A stretch of DNA of 64,000 nt from positions 80,448,492 through 80,512,491 of the forward strand of contig JAUMIR010000005.1 in the NCBI GenBank assembly GCA_030847615.1. The letters are read 5' to 3'. Numbering within the stretch: position 1 is the stretch's first letter; each line of letters opens with the position of its first letter. Shown piece after piece: positions 33,610-45,100 of this stretch. The notes under the pieces are model-generated. The model ran no database searches, had not been told where the DNA came from, and worked only from the letters and a program-made list of their open reading frames with translations. The position numbers and the translations under genes are program-made. The stretch comes from Gambelia wislizenii (Eukaryota > Chordata > Lepidosauria > Squamata > Crotaphytidae).

Positions 33610-33745
33610 GACTTTATCAGATGCACTAAATATGGCATCAACAACACCAAATAACCAGGAAAGGGCACCGAGATCAGATAATGTCACCCTTTCACAGTTA
33701 TGTCCTGGCCAAAATCCATACCTTTCAATTGACAGTTTTAATTTA
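33610..33745 (+). mobile_element. left end of GACTTTATCAG-type DNA element
   Basis: It starts GACTTTATCAGATGCACTAA and continues ATATGGCATCA, GATCAGATAATGTCACCCTTT and TCAATTGACAGTTT, matching the first 140 bp of the element at 45101-45644. It ends abruptly against CR1, so its right part has been lost or replaced. Confidence 0.75.
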
Positions 33746-34597
33746 GAGGTTTTTAAATCATGTTTAAAAACCTCCGAAGAAGGAGACTCCACCACACTAT
33801 GAGGCAACGTGTTTCACTGCTGAACAGCTATTACCATCAGGAAATTCTTCCTAATGTTTAGGTGGAATCTCTTTTCCTGTAGTTTGAACCCATTGCTCTG
33901 TGTCCTAGTCTCTGGAGCAGCAGAAAACCAGCTTGCTCCATCCTCAATATGACATTCCTTCAAATATTTAAACATGGCTATCATGTCACCTCTTAACCTT
34001 CTTTTCTCCAGGCTAAACATGCCGAACCTCATAGGGCATGGTTTCCAGACCTTTTACCATTTTGGTCCCCCTCCTCACACTCCAGCTTGTCAACATTCTT
34101 CTTGAATTGTGGTGTCCAGAAGTGGACAGTTTTCCAGGTGAGGTTTGACCAAAGCAGAATAGAGTGGCACTAACTATTATTTCCCTCGATCTAGACACTA
34201 TGCTCCTATTGATGCAGCCTAGAATCGCATTGGCTTTTTTAGCTGCCGCATCACACTGCTGACTCATGTTCAGCTTGTGGTCCACTAAGACTCCTAGATC
34301 CCTTTCACAGGCACAGCGATCAAGCCAGGTGTTCCCCATCCTGTATCTGTGCATTTCATATTATCTGCCTAAGTGTAGTACTTTACATTTCTCCCTGTTG
34401 GGATTCATTTTGTTAGTTTCAGCCCAGCTCTCTAATCTGTTAAGGTCATTTTGAATTCTGATCCTGTCCTCTGGGGTATTAGCTACCCCTCCTAATTTGG
34501 TGTCATCTGCAAACTTGATAAGAATGGCCTCTATTCCCTCATCTAAATCATTGATAAAGATGTTGAATAACACCGGGCCAAGGACAGAACACTGTGT
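33746..34597 (-). pseudogene. 5'-truncated CR1 LINE, reverse transcriptase remnant
   Basis: CR1 encodes an endonuclease-reverse transcriptase. On the minus strand from about 34597 comes [17 protein letters not shown], then the catalytic FADDTKLGG (aspartates at about 34502-34507), [20 protein letters not shown] and KCKVLHLGR. The next part, YRMGNTWLDRCACERDLGVL and AAAKKANAILGCINRS, is in a second frame (34354-34013), and the C-terminal FKYLKECH and RFHLNIRKNFL are in a third (34032-33814). The three pieces are in CR1 order. The usual terminal 8-bp repeat of CR1 is not seen at 33746, where it abuts another element. Inactive. Confidence 0.92.
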
Positions 34598-35570
34598 TTA
34601 TCACAATCCATGCTTTAAATAGCACATCAGTGCAAGTTGGATTACCTCTCAGACAGTGGTAGCACTGGGGAGGGGTGCAGAGAGGCCAAACCCCACCAGG
34701 TTACACTATCAGGGGGAGGGGTGACAGCAGCCACAGCTCTCAGATTAGAGAAAAAAATGTTCATATTTCTTTGCATTCCCAGGTCAAAAATGGGGTTCTT
34801 GACAGTTGTTGTTAACTGCCATCTTGCCAATTTATGATGACCCTATGAGTGAGAGACCGCAAAGTCACTCTGTCCTCAACAGCCTTACTCAGGTCTTGCA
34901 AAGGCAGTTGGAGTTAGGGGCCGGTGTGTGTGGGGGGGGAGGTTGTCCGACTCGTCCCCCCCGCCTTCTTTGGGACCCGCTTGGGCCAATAGGAGTCTCG
35001 GGGGGGGGCTGCCATTAGAGAGGCTTGGCGACCCCTTTTTCTCCATCTGTGTTGCTCTCTCTCCTGTGGTTGCTTCAGTCTGGCATGGTTTGCAAGGCTG
35101 GGCTTCTCTCTGAGCCCCTGTTTCTATAATAACAACCCCCCCTCAGAAGGATTGCCAGTTGTGTGTGTGTGGATGGGGAGGAGAACATAAATCCTCTATC
35201 TCTCTCAGCTGGTTTCAAAAGTCACCGCCGTCCGAGGCAACAATGTTGAAAATGTTACTTTAGGTAAATGTTACTTTAGGTGGGTGCCCCCCTCCCATCG
35301 CTTACTAACTCAGGACATGGCTTCCTCCCCCCCCCCTCACTCACCATCACAGCTTTAAGCCAGTGCCAGGCGCTTAAGGAAAAAGTTGGCAAAGGATGTC
35401 ATGACTAGGCCAAAAGGATCCTTTCTTGCTGAGCCCTATTGTGACTGCCAGCTTTGTTGCTGTGGAAAGAGATCTGGCAGGTTGTGCTTAGAACAAAACA
35501 AGCAAAGCCAACTCTAGCTTCTTCTTCTTTAAAAATGGTAGGTAGCCTAAATACATTTTGACCATGAATG
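34598..35570. other. unassigned, partly GC-rich stretch
   Basis: No gene is supported. Several G- or C-runs occur (near 34931, 35000 and 35329). A 15-bp AATGTTACTTTAGGT tandem pair lies at about 35252-35281. Confidence 0.3.
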
Positions 35571-35660
35571 CAGTGGTTCTTAACGTTTTCTTTACCAGGG
35601 ACCCCCTTTAAATATATTTTGTTGCCCACGACCCCCAAGACTTAACTTAAGATTTAAAGC
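35571..35660 (+). mobile_element. hAT-like DNA transposon end fragment
   Basis: CAGTGGTTCTTAACGTTTTC, then ACCAGGGACCCCCTT and CCCACGACCCCCAAGA, resembles the 5' end of hAT/Charlie-type non-autonomous elements, whose termini commonly begin CAGTGGTTCTCAAC. Only this end is seen; it is followed by a pogo MITE. Confidence 0.6.
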
Positions 35661-35679
35661 CTTAATAATCTTCTATATA

Positions 35680-35908
35680 CAGTTGTTCCTCCATATCCAC
35701 AGATTTGGTATTCACGGATTTAAATATTTACGACTTGAAAATATTCTTTAAAAAATAATAATCCAAAAAGCAAACCTTGATTTTGCCATCTTATATAAGG
35801 GACACCATTTTGCTATGCCATTGCATATAATGGGATTTGAGTATTTGTGGATTTTGGTATCCACAGGTGTCCTGGAACCAAACCCCAGCAAATATGAAGG
35901 GACAACTG
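35680..35908. mobile_element. pogo/Tigger-type MITE, inverted copy
   Basis: Terminal CAGTTGTTCCTCCATATCC and the reverse complement of CAGTTGTCCCTTCATATTT, flanked by TA. Its body is the reverse complement of the element at 20619-20841 (shared AAGCAAACCTTGATTTTGCC and ATTTTGCTATG...CATTGCATATAATGGGA). Confidence 0.9.
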
Positions 35909-36212
35909 TATATAAAACTATTGGGTATGTTTCCTTTCCCATTGTGCTGATTGGCCACATACCCAACCAATCCCCTCACTCCCTGAGCCAATCTCCACCT
36001 ACATGCAAATTCTCTCTCCACCTCACAATTCACTCCTGCCACTCAATCTGCATCACAATCTGCATCACACCCCAGCCTCACAAGGGTCCCTCCCTCCTCT
36101 CACTCCCTCACGTTTATCACGTTTAACACTCCCCACCCACATGTAAAACAGTGCAATATTATTTTCCTAAAATAATAGCATGTGACTGAACTGTGTGGAC
36201 CTTTCAAACCTT

Positions 36213-36275
36213 TCATGGCAGGGGGTTGGACTGGATGGCCCTTGTGGTCTCTTCCAACTCTTATGATTCTATAAC
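36213..36275 (+). mobile_element. CR1 3'-end fragment
   Basis: GGCAGGGGGTTGGACTGGAT, then GGCCCTTGTGGTCTCTTCCA and ACTCTTATGATTCTATAA is the canonical CR1 3' end with its ATTCTATG-type terminus. It is only about 60 bp long. Confidence 0.85.
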
Positions 36276-36295
36276 AGTGTATGTTACCTGCAATG

Positions 36296-37290
36296 CAGTC
36301 TTCCACTTTTCCTATTGCCTTCTACCTTACCAAGCATCATTGTCTTTTCTCATGAGGCATGTCCTCTCATGATTTGTCCAAAGTATGGCAGACACAGTTA
36401 AGTCTGTACAATTTAGGGAAAATTCAGGCTTGATTTCTTCTTGTACACATTTATTTGTCATTTTGCCAGTCCATGGTTTCCACAGAACTCTCCTCCAGCA
36501 CCACATTTCAAATGAGTTCCTATCAGCTTTCTTCACTGTCCAGCATTCACAACCATACATAGAAATCAGAAAGACAATGATATGGACAATCCTAACTTTA
36601 GTATTCAATTACATATCTTTACGCTCCAGGATCTTGTCTAGTTCCTTCATGGCGGACCTTCCAATTTCTTATTTCTTGATTGCAATCTCCATTTTGATTA
36701 ATGACTGAGCAAAAGTACAGGTCAACCCCTGTATCCACAGGGGATACATTCCGGAACTTCCCACAAATACATGAAACTGTGGGTAATAGTGAACACTCAG
36801 AGCAAAAATAGAACATTTGCTATCTCCCCGCTCATCTGCAGCCCCATACTTTGTCACCTGGGAAAAAACAGGGCAGTGGGGTGGATTCTCCCCAGCAAGG
36901 AAGTGATGGCTATGCTTCATTGCCCAGGAGAAGTTTGACAGTGGGGCAGCTTCTTTCAGCAACAAAATGCTTGCTGTGTTTCATTACCTGGGAGAAGTCA
37001 GGGCAATTTCTCCCTGGCGATGAAGCAACAGTGGTGGGAGCAATTCTTCTGCTTCTGCTCCCAAAGCCTGAGGCTGTTGTGAAAATAGCAGGTAAGTGAA
37101 AGAGTAGAAATGGGATCTGCAGATATGGGGTTCAACCTGTATATGAAATCTTTGCCTTTTTCATTATCTTCTTTGTTTTCTTTAAAGTTATGTAAACCAT
37201 CTGTGGTCATTATTTTTTGTTTTTGTAACATTCAGTTGTAACCCTGCTTTTTCACTTTCTTCCTTGACTTTCTTCAATAGTTGTTCCAAG
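36296..37290 (-). pseudogene. BovB/RTE LINE ORF2 remnant, split by a pogo MITE
   Basis: On the minus strand, 36608-36327 reads NTKVRIVHIIVFLISMYGCE, CWTVKKADRNSFEMWCWRRV and NKCVQEEIKPEFSL, the C-terminal part of the RTE-clade reverse-transcriptase ORF. Upstream on that strand the LINE continues to about 37290 as antisense text (CTTTAAAGTTATGTAAACC, TCTGTGGTCATTATTTTTTG). The MITE at 36718-37139 sits between, at a TA dinucleotide. It is 5'-truncated and broken by stops. The copy at 25705 covers the same C-terminal segment. Confidence 0.85.
36718..37139. mobile_element. pogo/Tigger-type MITE nested in BovB
   Basis: The ends are CAGGTCAACCCCTGTATCC and the reverse complement of CAGGTTGAACCCCATATCT, with TA on both sides. 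The 422-bp body contains two diverged direct units around CCCAGCAA(G)GAAGTGATGGCTATG and CAGCAACAAAATGCTTGCTG. Removing it rejoins BovB text. No transposase is present. Confidence 0.88.
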
Positions 37291-37293
37291 GGC

Positions 37294-37889
37294 ATGTCTA
37301 CACGACTGGGAAAAAAATCCATTTGGGGGGTAAAAAATATGAAAAGGCAGTTGTACGAATGTGTACGATCTGCCTACATGATTTTTATACCCCCCCCCAA
37401 CTCCATATGACCCCCCCTTCCCCAGCTGGCTGGAGCAAGCAAGCCAAGCCGCAGTTTTAAATCTCCCACCACTTTTTTTTAAAATTTAAAAAGGTGCCTG
37501 CTTTGTGGACAGTCAGTTTTCCCTATTTACAATGTAAAATAAAAATAAATATATGTAAAAATCTCCATTTCATGGACTTACCGGACTCTCACTTAGCCAG
37601 GAATCCAACATGGCTGCTGCTCCCAATTCCCCTTTTTGCTAGCCCCACCCCCTGTGCTCGGCCAGATTACACTGCCTGTTCGTATGTGTGCGACTGGGGT
37701 GTACAGACTGTTGACAATACAAATGGCTGTACAGATTGTAGTTTGAGATTCGCTAATCCTCCCGAACACCGAATCCACGTAGTTTACGGGGGATTTGCTA
37801 GACCCCCTTCTGAAAGACACATATGCATCCGAACAGCCATGTGTACACATGATCGAATGTGGTACGTATTTTTTTTATCGTGTAGACAC
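37294..37889. mobile_element. unclassified inverted-repeat DNA element
   Basis: The ends ATGTCTACACGAC and ...TCGTGTAGACAC are inverted repeats of about 11 bp. The 596-bp body is rich in C-runs near the left end and has an A/T middle like the A-D family, without clear homology. No target duplication or transposase was found. It directly adjoins BovB. Confidence 0.6.
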
Positions 37890-37977
37890 CTCCCAAGTCT
37901 TTGTAGGAGGGAAAACACAGTCTTTGCAGGAGTGAAACACAGTCAAGAAGGATAATAGACTAGTGAGTTGCACAGTT

Positions 37978-38083
37978 TCCTCCCCACATTTGAACATTCT
38001 AAAGTGTTTCAGAAAAATTATTCTGCATAAAAAAGTATTTTTGTCCAAAATCTGGTTTCCTACACACACACACACACACACAC

Positions 38084-38138
<55 letters not shown>

Positions 38139-38290
38139 CTGTTTTATGTGCAGATATCAATATTTCCAGTACAGAAAGCCTATTTTGCTGAGAAGAAAAT
38201 AAGGTTTTTGCTAGAAAAAGACACAGTGTTTTTTCTATGCAGAATAATTCCTCCACAACATTTCAGGACATTTGAATGTGGGAAGAATAT
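37978..38290. repeat. foldback with microsatellite core
   Basis: The left arm (37978-38046; CCCCACATTTGAACATTCTA, AATTATTCTGCATA) and right arm (about 38220-38288; TATGCAGAATAATT, ACATTTGAATGTGGG) are inverted repeats. Between them are (AC)n at 38061-38085 and (GA)n at 38086-38137. The arms are diverged by several indels. Confidence 0.75.
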
Positions 38291-38731
38291 TGCAGACAGG
38301 TTTTTTATTATTATTCTACCACAGTGGGGGAAATAATTACTGTAATTGTTCATCTACACATGCAAGGACCAAACAGGTGAAGATTTATATCCCTAACTCA
38401 GATATTGATTTTTAAATAACCAGTGTTAAAGAAGCCATCACTATCTGCAGTATTCTCTGTACTGTTCTGTTGAAGTGAAAACAGGGTCTTATAGCCCCTT
38501 AAATTTTATAAAGTTTTATTTGACATAAGCTTTTGTGGACATCACATGCAGATTTTATCTTGCATCATATGGAGTCAGCTACTGTCCATGAAAGCCAATG
38601 CCAAATAAAACATGTCAATCTTTCACAACACTCTTGTTTCCTTTTGTAATCTTTGTTTTTCCATTCCACCTGCCTCACTGTTTACATATTTCCACTCCCC
38701 CATTCTCTTTTTCCACCCTCTGATTCTCCCG

Positions 38732-38732
38732 C

Positions 38733-38785
<53 letters not shown>

Positions 38786-38786
38786 T
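38732..38786. repeat. (GT)n(GA)n compound microsatellite
   Basis: A GT run of about 21 bp is followed by a GA run with one AA interruption. Confidence 0.95.
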
Positions 38787-41700
38787 CTTGCCAGTTGAAG
38801 ATAATACTTTCTGCTTCTGATAAAATTGGTCTCAGACCAGAAAAGCTAATGCCATGGCATATTTCTTAGTCTACAAGGTTCTAGAAAACTCTTCATTGTC
38901 TCTGCTTCAAAAGCTAAAAATGAATACCCATCTGGCAATGATTCCACTATAAGCATGTGACAGCATGCAAATCATTATTTCCAAAAATGAAAATCGGCAC
39001 TTAAATGCTGCTGTAGGTCTGGTCTACAGTAATTATGAGGACAAATAGTCCATTTCAGTGTTTTTGCTATGCATTAGGAACATTCTGTCCACCCCTTATA
39101 ATGAAGCTCATATTCACAAAGGTTATTTTGGTAAACTCAACAAGTTGATACAAGCAGAAGGGTTGTGTTTTTTTTTTAAGTTTTCCCTTTGAGAAGAAGA
39201 CTACCATGTCCTATCATAAACCATTTTTGAAACATCCCTCATTTCCACTAACTTTTCTCTTACAATGCAGTCCTGCACACATTCTCTCAAGGATAAACTC
39301 TACCAAATTTGATAAGACTTATTCCCAAGTCAGTGTGTTCAGAAATGTAGCCTGACAGTCCTATCTATATACTTGCATTCTGATGTAAGACATACTGAAC
39401 TTTTGGCTTACTCCCAAGTAATTGTATATAGAAATGCAGATTCCTCCATACATTTTGGTAATTATTTTTTCTCATCCTGAGTACATTATAAAGGAGACAA
39501 CTCAACAGGGTGAAAAATGAAGGTTTTAGTTCAATCATGTAACAGTATTTCATTCAGCTATTCTCAAAGGTCTCACAAATCAGAATTTTTCTGTCCTAAC
39601 TTTCTCCTTGACATGCTTTTTATATCCAAGGACATTTCTATGTGCTGTAACACACAACCTTTAGTTTCATTTTGAAGTGTTGTTAGACAAGCTGTCACAC
39701 TGGCTGCTGAATTATATACAGTGGCTTGGCCACCCACTCCAACCCTAAAGCTACCTAGTTCTTCTATACTTTAATTTTTTTTTCTAGTTCTGTTGACTTT
39801 CAGGAACATTTCATTAAACGTCTACTACAGATTTCATCCAGTCACCCCCACCCCCAGATGTAGTAGTTAAAAGAGTTTCAACTAAATCTGTAGAAAAATA
39901 AATTCATTGTGGAAAGGCATCAGTACCTCAATACCCACTCTGAACAATCCACCTACTACAGTCAATAACACTCATTCTGTCTCTTCTCCCAACCATTCTC
40001 CTCCTCTCCACCTCTAGTACAGCCTCAAGTGGACTCTTTCTCTTTCTCTCTCTCTCAGTCCTTTATGACTGGCAGTACAGAAACAGCTTCCAGACACTAA
40101 ACCTGCTTTGGAATTTCATTCATGTGCTCTCCTCTCTGCTTGTTCCAGCCATATTGCCACTGCCCCTCACCCCCACAATCGGGCACACATGTGTTCACAA
40201 AATAACTCATGACAACACCATTTGCCTGGATGACTCCATCCAAATGGTGTTGTCATGAGTTATTTCCTGAACTTGCCTGCAGTTGGCAAGGCTTAAATCC
40301 AGCTGGAGCCTGGAGACCTTGCAACCCTAAGCATTGGTAGAATACATGGCACTTTTAGAGCATGAAACAGCCATTGTTTTAGCTTTATAGTCCCACACCA
40401 ACCATATTATTGGAGCAATATTATTTTATTAAGCAGTTCTGAAGAAGACATAATGGAGTTGGGAAAGCTTTGAAACTGAGATGAGTTTATTTGTGACTAG
40501 GCATCCGATAACATTTTATTTCTGTCAGAAATTTTATTTAAAAAAACAAGTTATGTCCAGGATAGCTGACTATTCTCTCTCAAATGTCATGTAATGGATG
40601 AGGCTTTGAAGCAAAAACATGAACTGCTAACTTCCAATAATTTCATTTTCTTTCAAACAGCTGAAGAAAAGATTTTTCATAGAGTAAACATCAAAGCAAA
40701 AGGTTGTCTGGTGGACAGATCAGTCTGTTTAATCTCCATCAGCATCCATGGAAACTGTAGAGGCCTAAGGCTAGGCCAATAGGAAGGCCTTGTCCAGTTT
40801 CATTCTTATTTCTATCATGTAGGGAGAAAACAACCCTTATATTTAGGTCTTATCTGCATATCTTAACTATTCATCAGAAGGCAGAAAGCAAAGTATAAGT
40901 TGACTACTTTTGAAACAAAAAAAAATCTTTAAACTCTTAATTATGTTTTCCTTTCCTACTGTGGGCTTATTTGCAGCTTCAGTTATATCGAGCATATCCC
41001 TTTGAGGGTTATTGGCTGATTCCGTCTTCATACAAACAAAATCCAATAAATCGTTATTTATTTCACATTTTAGAGCTGAACATTTCTACTCAGAGGAAAA
41101 TACTGTTGCAGCTTATTCCCAGGTCAGTACTAAAAAATTATTCATAAGACTAGGATCTTGACACGTCTCTACATTACTTGTCCTCTAGCTAGCACAGATT
41201 TTCCCACATTACCACTTCCCCTGGAGGAACTGGGAAAGTATCCTTGATCCTAGATTTGGGAATAATTTAACAAAAAATAAGACCTAAAAGTCCTTGTTCC
41301 TTTGATAAACCCTTCTTTGTAAAAGAAGAATTCTTCAAGGCATAGCTGGTGCTGGTAATGTATAGATGTGTAACTGCTTAAGTGATGGCTTTATTATACT
41401 TTCATTGCCATAGCTTTTAGAAATGTTTTGTTGCTTACAGCTGTAGCAGTTATATGGTTTTATAAGTATGTAGGATTCTGCTCTAGGTAATTTTAATAGA
41501 AGAATAAGATGTAATTTTAGAATTATTATTAAATTATATCTAACTTAATAACAACAACAATAGTAATAATATACTGCCTTATATTTGTACATTTACATAA
41601 CCAGTCGCACAACAGATTCCATTGTCCACTGCATAATTGGTTGTATTACCAGTTTTACAAGTGATAGTGGGTCTAAAAGACCACAGCAAGAAATGTGCTA

Positions 41701-43360
41701 CTACTTCCACAAATGGAAAAAAGAAACTGAGCTCAACTACCACATTGTTTTCCACCATTAACATTACAGTATATTGTGTTTAGGCCATTTTGAGGTAAGT
41801 TATGCACATGTTTAATTCCTTGATGATATAATATACATTGGCTGGAATTGTACATCATGTGGTCAGAGTGTATCACCCCAGCCGTGCAGCACTATATCCC
41901 TCATGCCCTCAGAAGATACCTCCCATTTACTGGCTGAGGAGCAGAGTAAGGAAACACCCAGGCAGCACATGGCTGCAATTCTGCAGTAGGGACAATAGTG
42001 TTGATGTTGTCCACTCAGATCTCCAGGAGTGGCTGGGGACCTGGAAGGCAACATTAACTCCTTTCTCCCAGCTGCATCCATGAGTGATTCCTGTTGCCTT
42101 TCCAGGATTCCTGCTTTCCCTCCCCTACACCCACCAGTTTGTAGCCATGGTGGTACATCCTGACATTTGGAAGATCCTAATGGGGAGCTATATGAACATT
42201 ATGCAAGAGGGGATTGAATACCTCCTTCACAAATCTGAGAAAAGACATACCCCTGCATAACTCCAACTATCAGCTCTCCACATAAGTAATTTTCTTCCTT
42301 TCTAGTTGAGGCAGAGTCATTGACTAGACTGCATTGCTCTCTTGATACCCTGCATGGATGATACTGACTTCACTCAGTGGGTTGAACTTGTTAACATAGA
42401 AATATTCTCTAGGTTGGAGTTGAAACCAACACAGTACTGCGCCAAATCATTCCCTGACACAGCAATACAAGTGCTCTAAACAGTGAGGCTCTGAACATTA
42501 GCCAAAAATGTCATAAATATGTATGACTTGAAGATCTAATACCATTTGAAATTTTGTTTACATATCTCTCAGAACCAGAGACTAATTTAACACTGCATAC
42601 TTTATATGCTATCTGTAGTTGAGTCAAGACATTGAAAATCACATGGGAAAGAAGATAGGGAGAACAGAGTGTCAGGAAACTGTTTTATTTATTTAAAAGT
42701 AGCAGAGACACTCTTATCTTTCACCTTTCAGAAGAGCAATTGTGAGAGAGTTGATTAAAATAGAAGAAAAGTATATTTCAAGGTAAGTAGGTAATAAGTG
42801 AGTAGGCTTGCTGAACTTCCAGTCAGCAAATAATCTTACTAGTTTAATATGACTTGTTTTCTTTTTCACACAAGCATTTTGTCCCCCAATCAAGTGATGT
42901 TAGTAGAACAGACCTATAAATTTGGTTTCTGATTGTCAGCTAACAGAATACAGCTATTATTTTCATTCTCGAAATCTCAGTTTCTAAGACCGCTTGGTAG
43001 TTCATCTCTTCTAGAAGATAATTGTTCAACCTATTTTAAGGGAAGCAGATGTGAATTTTTAATAAGTTAGTGGTAGAAACAGAATAGAGGTGAGAAAAAT
43101 GAAAAAGACTAGGAAGAGATGAGAAAAATGAAAGGGTCTAGGAAGCAGAGATAGAAGTTTGGAAGGTAATTGATATGGTAGTGCCTTCTCCTTTGGCTAG
43201 AAATTTACCATTTACCAGTTAAACTTACCCATTCAAATAATTTTTTCCAATCAAAAGATATAGTGAGAACTGGTGCTATAATGTATTGACTTGTGCTGCA
43301 ACGCTCTACACAATTATCTGGAAATAACTGGATGCATTGGGGCTTACTTTTGCAATAGCT
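38787..43360. other. unique stretch, no gene supported
   Basis: The longest featureless part of the window. It has short microsatellite-like patches (CTCTTTCTC near 40037; AACAACAACAATA near 41549) and the hairpin listed separately at 40200-40265. Open frames are short and unremarkable. Confidence 0.35.
40200..40265. repeat. perfect 25-bp-arm hairpin
   Basis: 40200-40224 and 40241-40265 are exact reverse complements (AAATAACTCATGACAACACC then ATTTG) around a 16-bp spacer. The spacer itself contains GGATG...CATCC. Confidence 0.92.
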
Positions 43361-43573
43361 AGTGCAGTGTAGTGGTTTGAATATTGGACTAGGACTCTAG
43401 GGGACCAGTCAGCCATGAAAACACACTGAGTGACCTTGGGAAGTCATGCCCTCTCAACCTCAGAGGAAGGCAATGGCAACAAACCTCCTCTGAACAAACC
43501 TTGTCAAGAAAACCCCATGAAAGGTTCATCTTAGGGTCATCCTAAGCTGGAAATGACATGACGGCATGAAACA
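43361..43573 (+). mobile_element. tRNA-derived SINE, (ACA) family, degraded
   Basis: AGTGCAGTGTAGTGGTTTGA then GACTAGGACTCTAGGGGACC begins the head; the B-box is deleted. The body GAGTGACCTTGGGAAGTCA, CTCCTCTGAACAAACC and GGTCATCCTAAGCTGGAAAT matches the family at 5829. Confidence 0.88.
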
Positions 43574-43591
43574 AAAAGCCATGTATAGGGT

Positions 43592-43690
43592 TGGATTTTT
43601 GATTCTCATTCCAATGGTGGATTCTCATTCCTCATTCCAATGAGGATTCTCATTCCTCATGGATTTTAATTTTGATTCTCATTCCAATAG
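43592..43690. repeat. degenerate GATTCTCATTCC tandem repeat
   Basis: About six irregular copies of GATTCTCATTCC or TCATTCCAATG, with spacing that varies between 12 and 24 bp. Confidence 0.8.
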
Positions 43691-43784
43691 TGCACAACTA
43701 TTAGTGTCTGTTCAGGAGTCTCACTGTGGAAAGGTAGGATATGAAGGCAATATAATTCAGTCAATATGGTTAATATAGCTGAAC

Positions 43785-44480
43785 ATTTAAAAAATTAAAG
43801 ATTTTTGAAAAATATTTTAATTACAAAGGTTGAGAAAAGAAAAAGATAAAAAACTAAACTACAATAAAATATAAATTAAAAAGTATAGAACAAAGATAAG
43901 ATAAGAAAAAGAAGAGTATAACAGAAGAAGGAGCCAGTGTGGCATACTGGTTTGAGTGTTGGACTGTGACTCTGGAGACCAGGGTTCAAATCCCCCTTGG
44001 CAATGAAAACTCATTAGGTGACCTTGGACAAATGGCACACTTTCAGCCTCAGAAAACCCTGTGATAAGTTTTTCTTAGTCAGAAACAACTTGAAGGCACA
44101 CAACAACAACAATAACAACAACAAATGAAAAAAACACTTCTGATCTTCCTTTCAACAGTTATATATACTTATAGTTAATCATACCCCTCTCTCCAAAATT
44201 CCAATATATTCCCTTCTTTCAATAGCTTTTTCTTTCTAATTATCAAAACCAAAAATTGCCAAGTCATTTCCCCCTGCAAAAAGTCTACATGAAATTTGCA
44301 GTCTTCAAGAAATGTCACTAATGACTTTTCTCGAATCAAACCAAACAAATTTGTCAATTTCTGCCAGTTTCACCACCACATAGTGGGTAGTGTTGAATTC
44401 TTCCATCTTTGTGCATACAGCAGTCGTGCTGCTGTGATCATATATTGGCATAATCGTCCATGACCCTTTTCCAGCTGTAG
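43785..44480. repeat. possible old LINE-type repeat, split by a SINE
   Basis: A-rich text (AAAGAAAAAGATAAAAAACT, AAATTAAAAAGTATAG) on the left of the SINE at 43931 and pyrimidine-rich text on the right (CCATCTTTGTGCATACAGCA, GTGCTGCTGTGATCATAT). It has the same overall pattern as 5340-6480, but the family is not recognised. Confidence 0.25.
43931..44124 (+). mobile_element. tRNA-derived SINE with (ACA)n tail
   Basis: GAGCCAGTGTGGCATACTGG, then TTTGAGTGTTGGACTGTGAC and CAGGGTTCAAATCCCC gives good A- and B-boxes. The body is shortened by an internal deletion. The tail is ACAACAACAATAACAACAAC. Confidence 0.93.
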
Positions 44481-45095
44481 GTTCATCAATCCCAAAAGAA
44501 AAAGCTCAATTTTAACTGAATATTAATCTTGAAGATCCTCTGCATCACTGTGTGTATTTGAAACCATTTGTTTAGCTTTTTCACGTGTCCATCACACATG
44601 ATAAAATATCCCTTCATGTTGTTCACATTTTCCACATACATTAGATAAATATAGCTGAACATTTTAGACAAAGCTGTGGAAAATGTTTGCAAGTGGACAT
44701 TTGACATTTTCAGAGCTAAGGGAAGACACTGGGAAATGACAAAATGTTTGCCAAATTCCCTCCTGCTCATCTTCTTCACAGCTGTTTACTCCCTGTTCTT
44801 TCCTCTCATCAATGCCATTTAAAAAAAACCTCTGATTTTTACTTTTTACTCTGATCAGTGAATCCAGCCAATCAGGGAACATGCTATGTAACCATATGGA
44901 TAATCAGATTTTCCCTGGTTCTGTATAGGCTATATAGGCTCAGCTAATCAAAAAGATTTTGTTCCCTTTGCTGGATGGGGGAAAATGCTCCATTTAGTGA
45001 ATTTTAACCTAATATTAGATACAACACCTTGCAATGTTGTAGATTAGTAAAGCCCTGTTTATTGATGGCAGATGTATATCTGCCAGTCAGAGATA
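44481..45095. other. unassigned stretch
   Basis: No gene or recognised repeat. Confidence 0.3.
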
Positions 45096-45100
45096 CCTAG

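Noticed and set aside
33186..34597. One continuous LINE over 32990-34597
   Set aside because: The C-terminal zinc-finger type at 33186-33500 differs from CR1, and a DNA-element fragment lies between, so these are separate insertions.
36327..36608. Host gene encoding the MYGCE...WCWRR protein
   Set aside because: This motif is the BovB/RTE ORF C-terminus, broken by stops and repeated at 25935.
13205..38786. CRISPR-like arrays in repeated short units
   Set aside because: The direct repeats are microsatellites or minisatellites without unique spacers; the sequence is vertebrate nuclear DNA.
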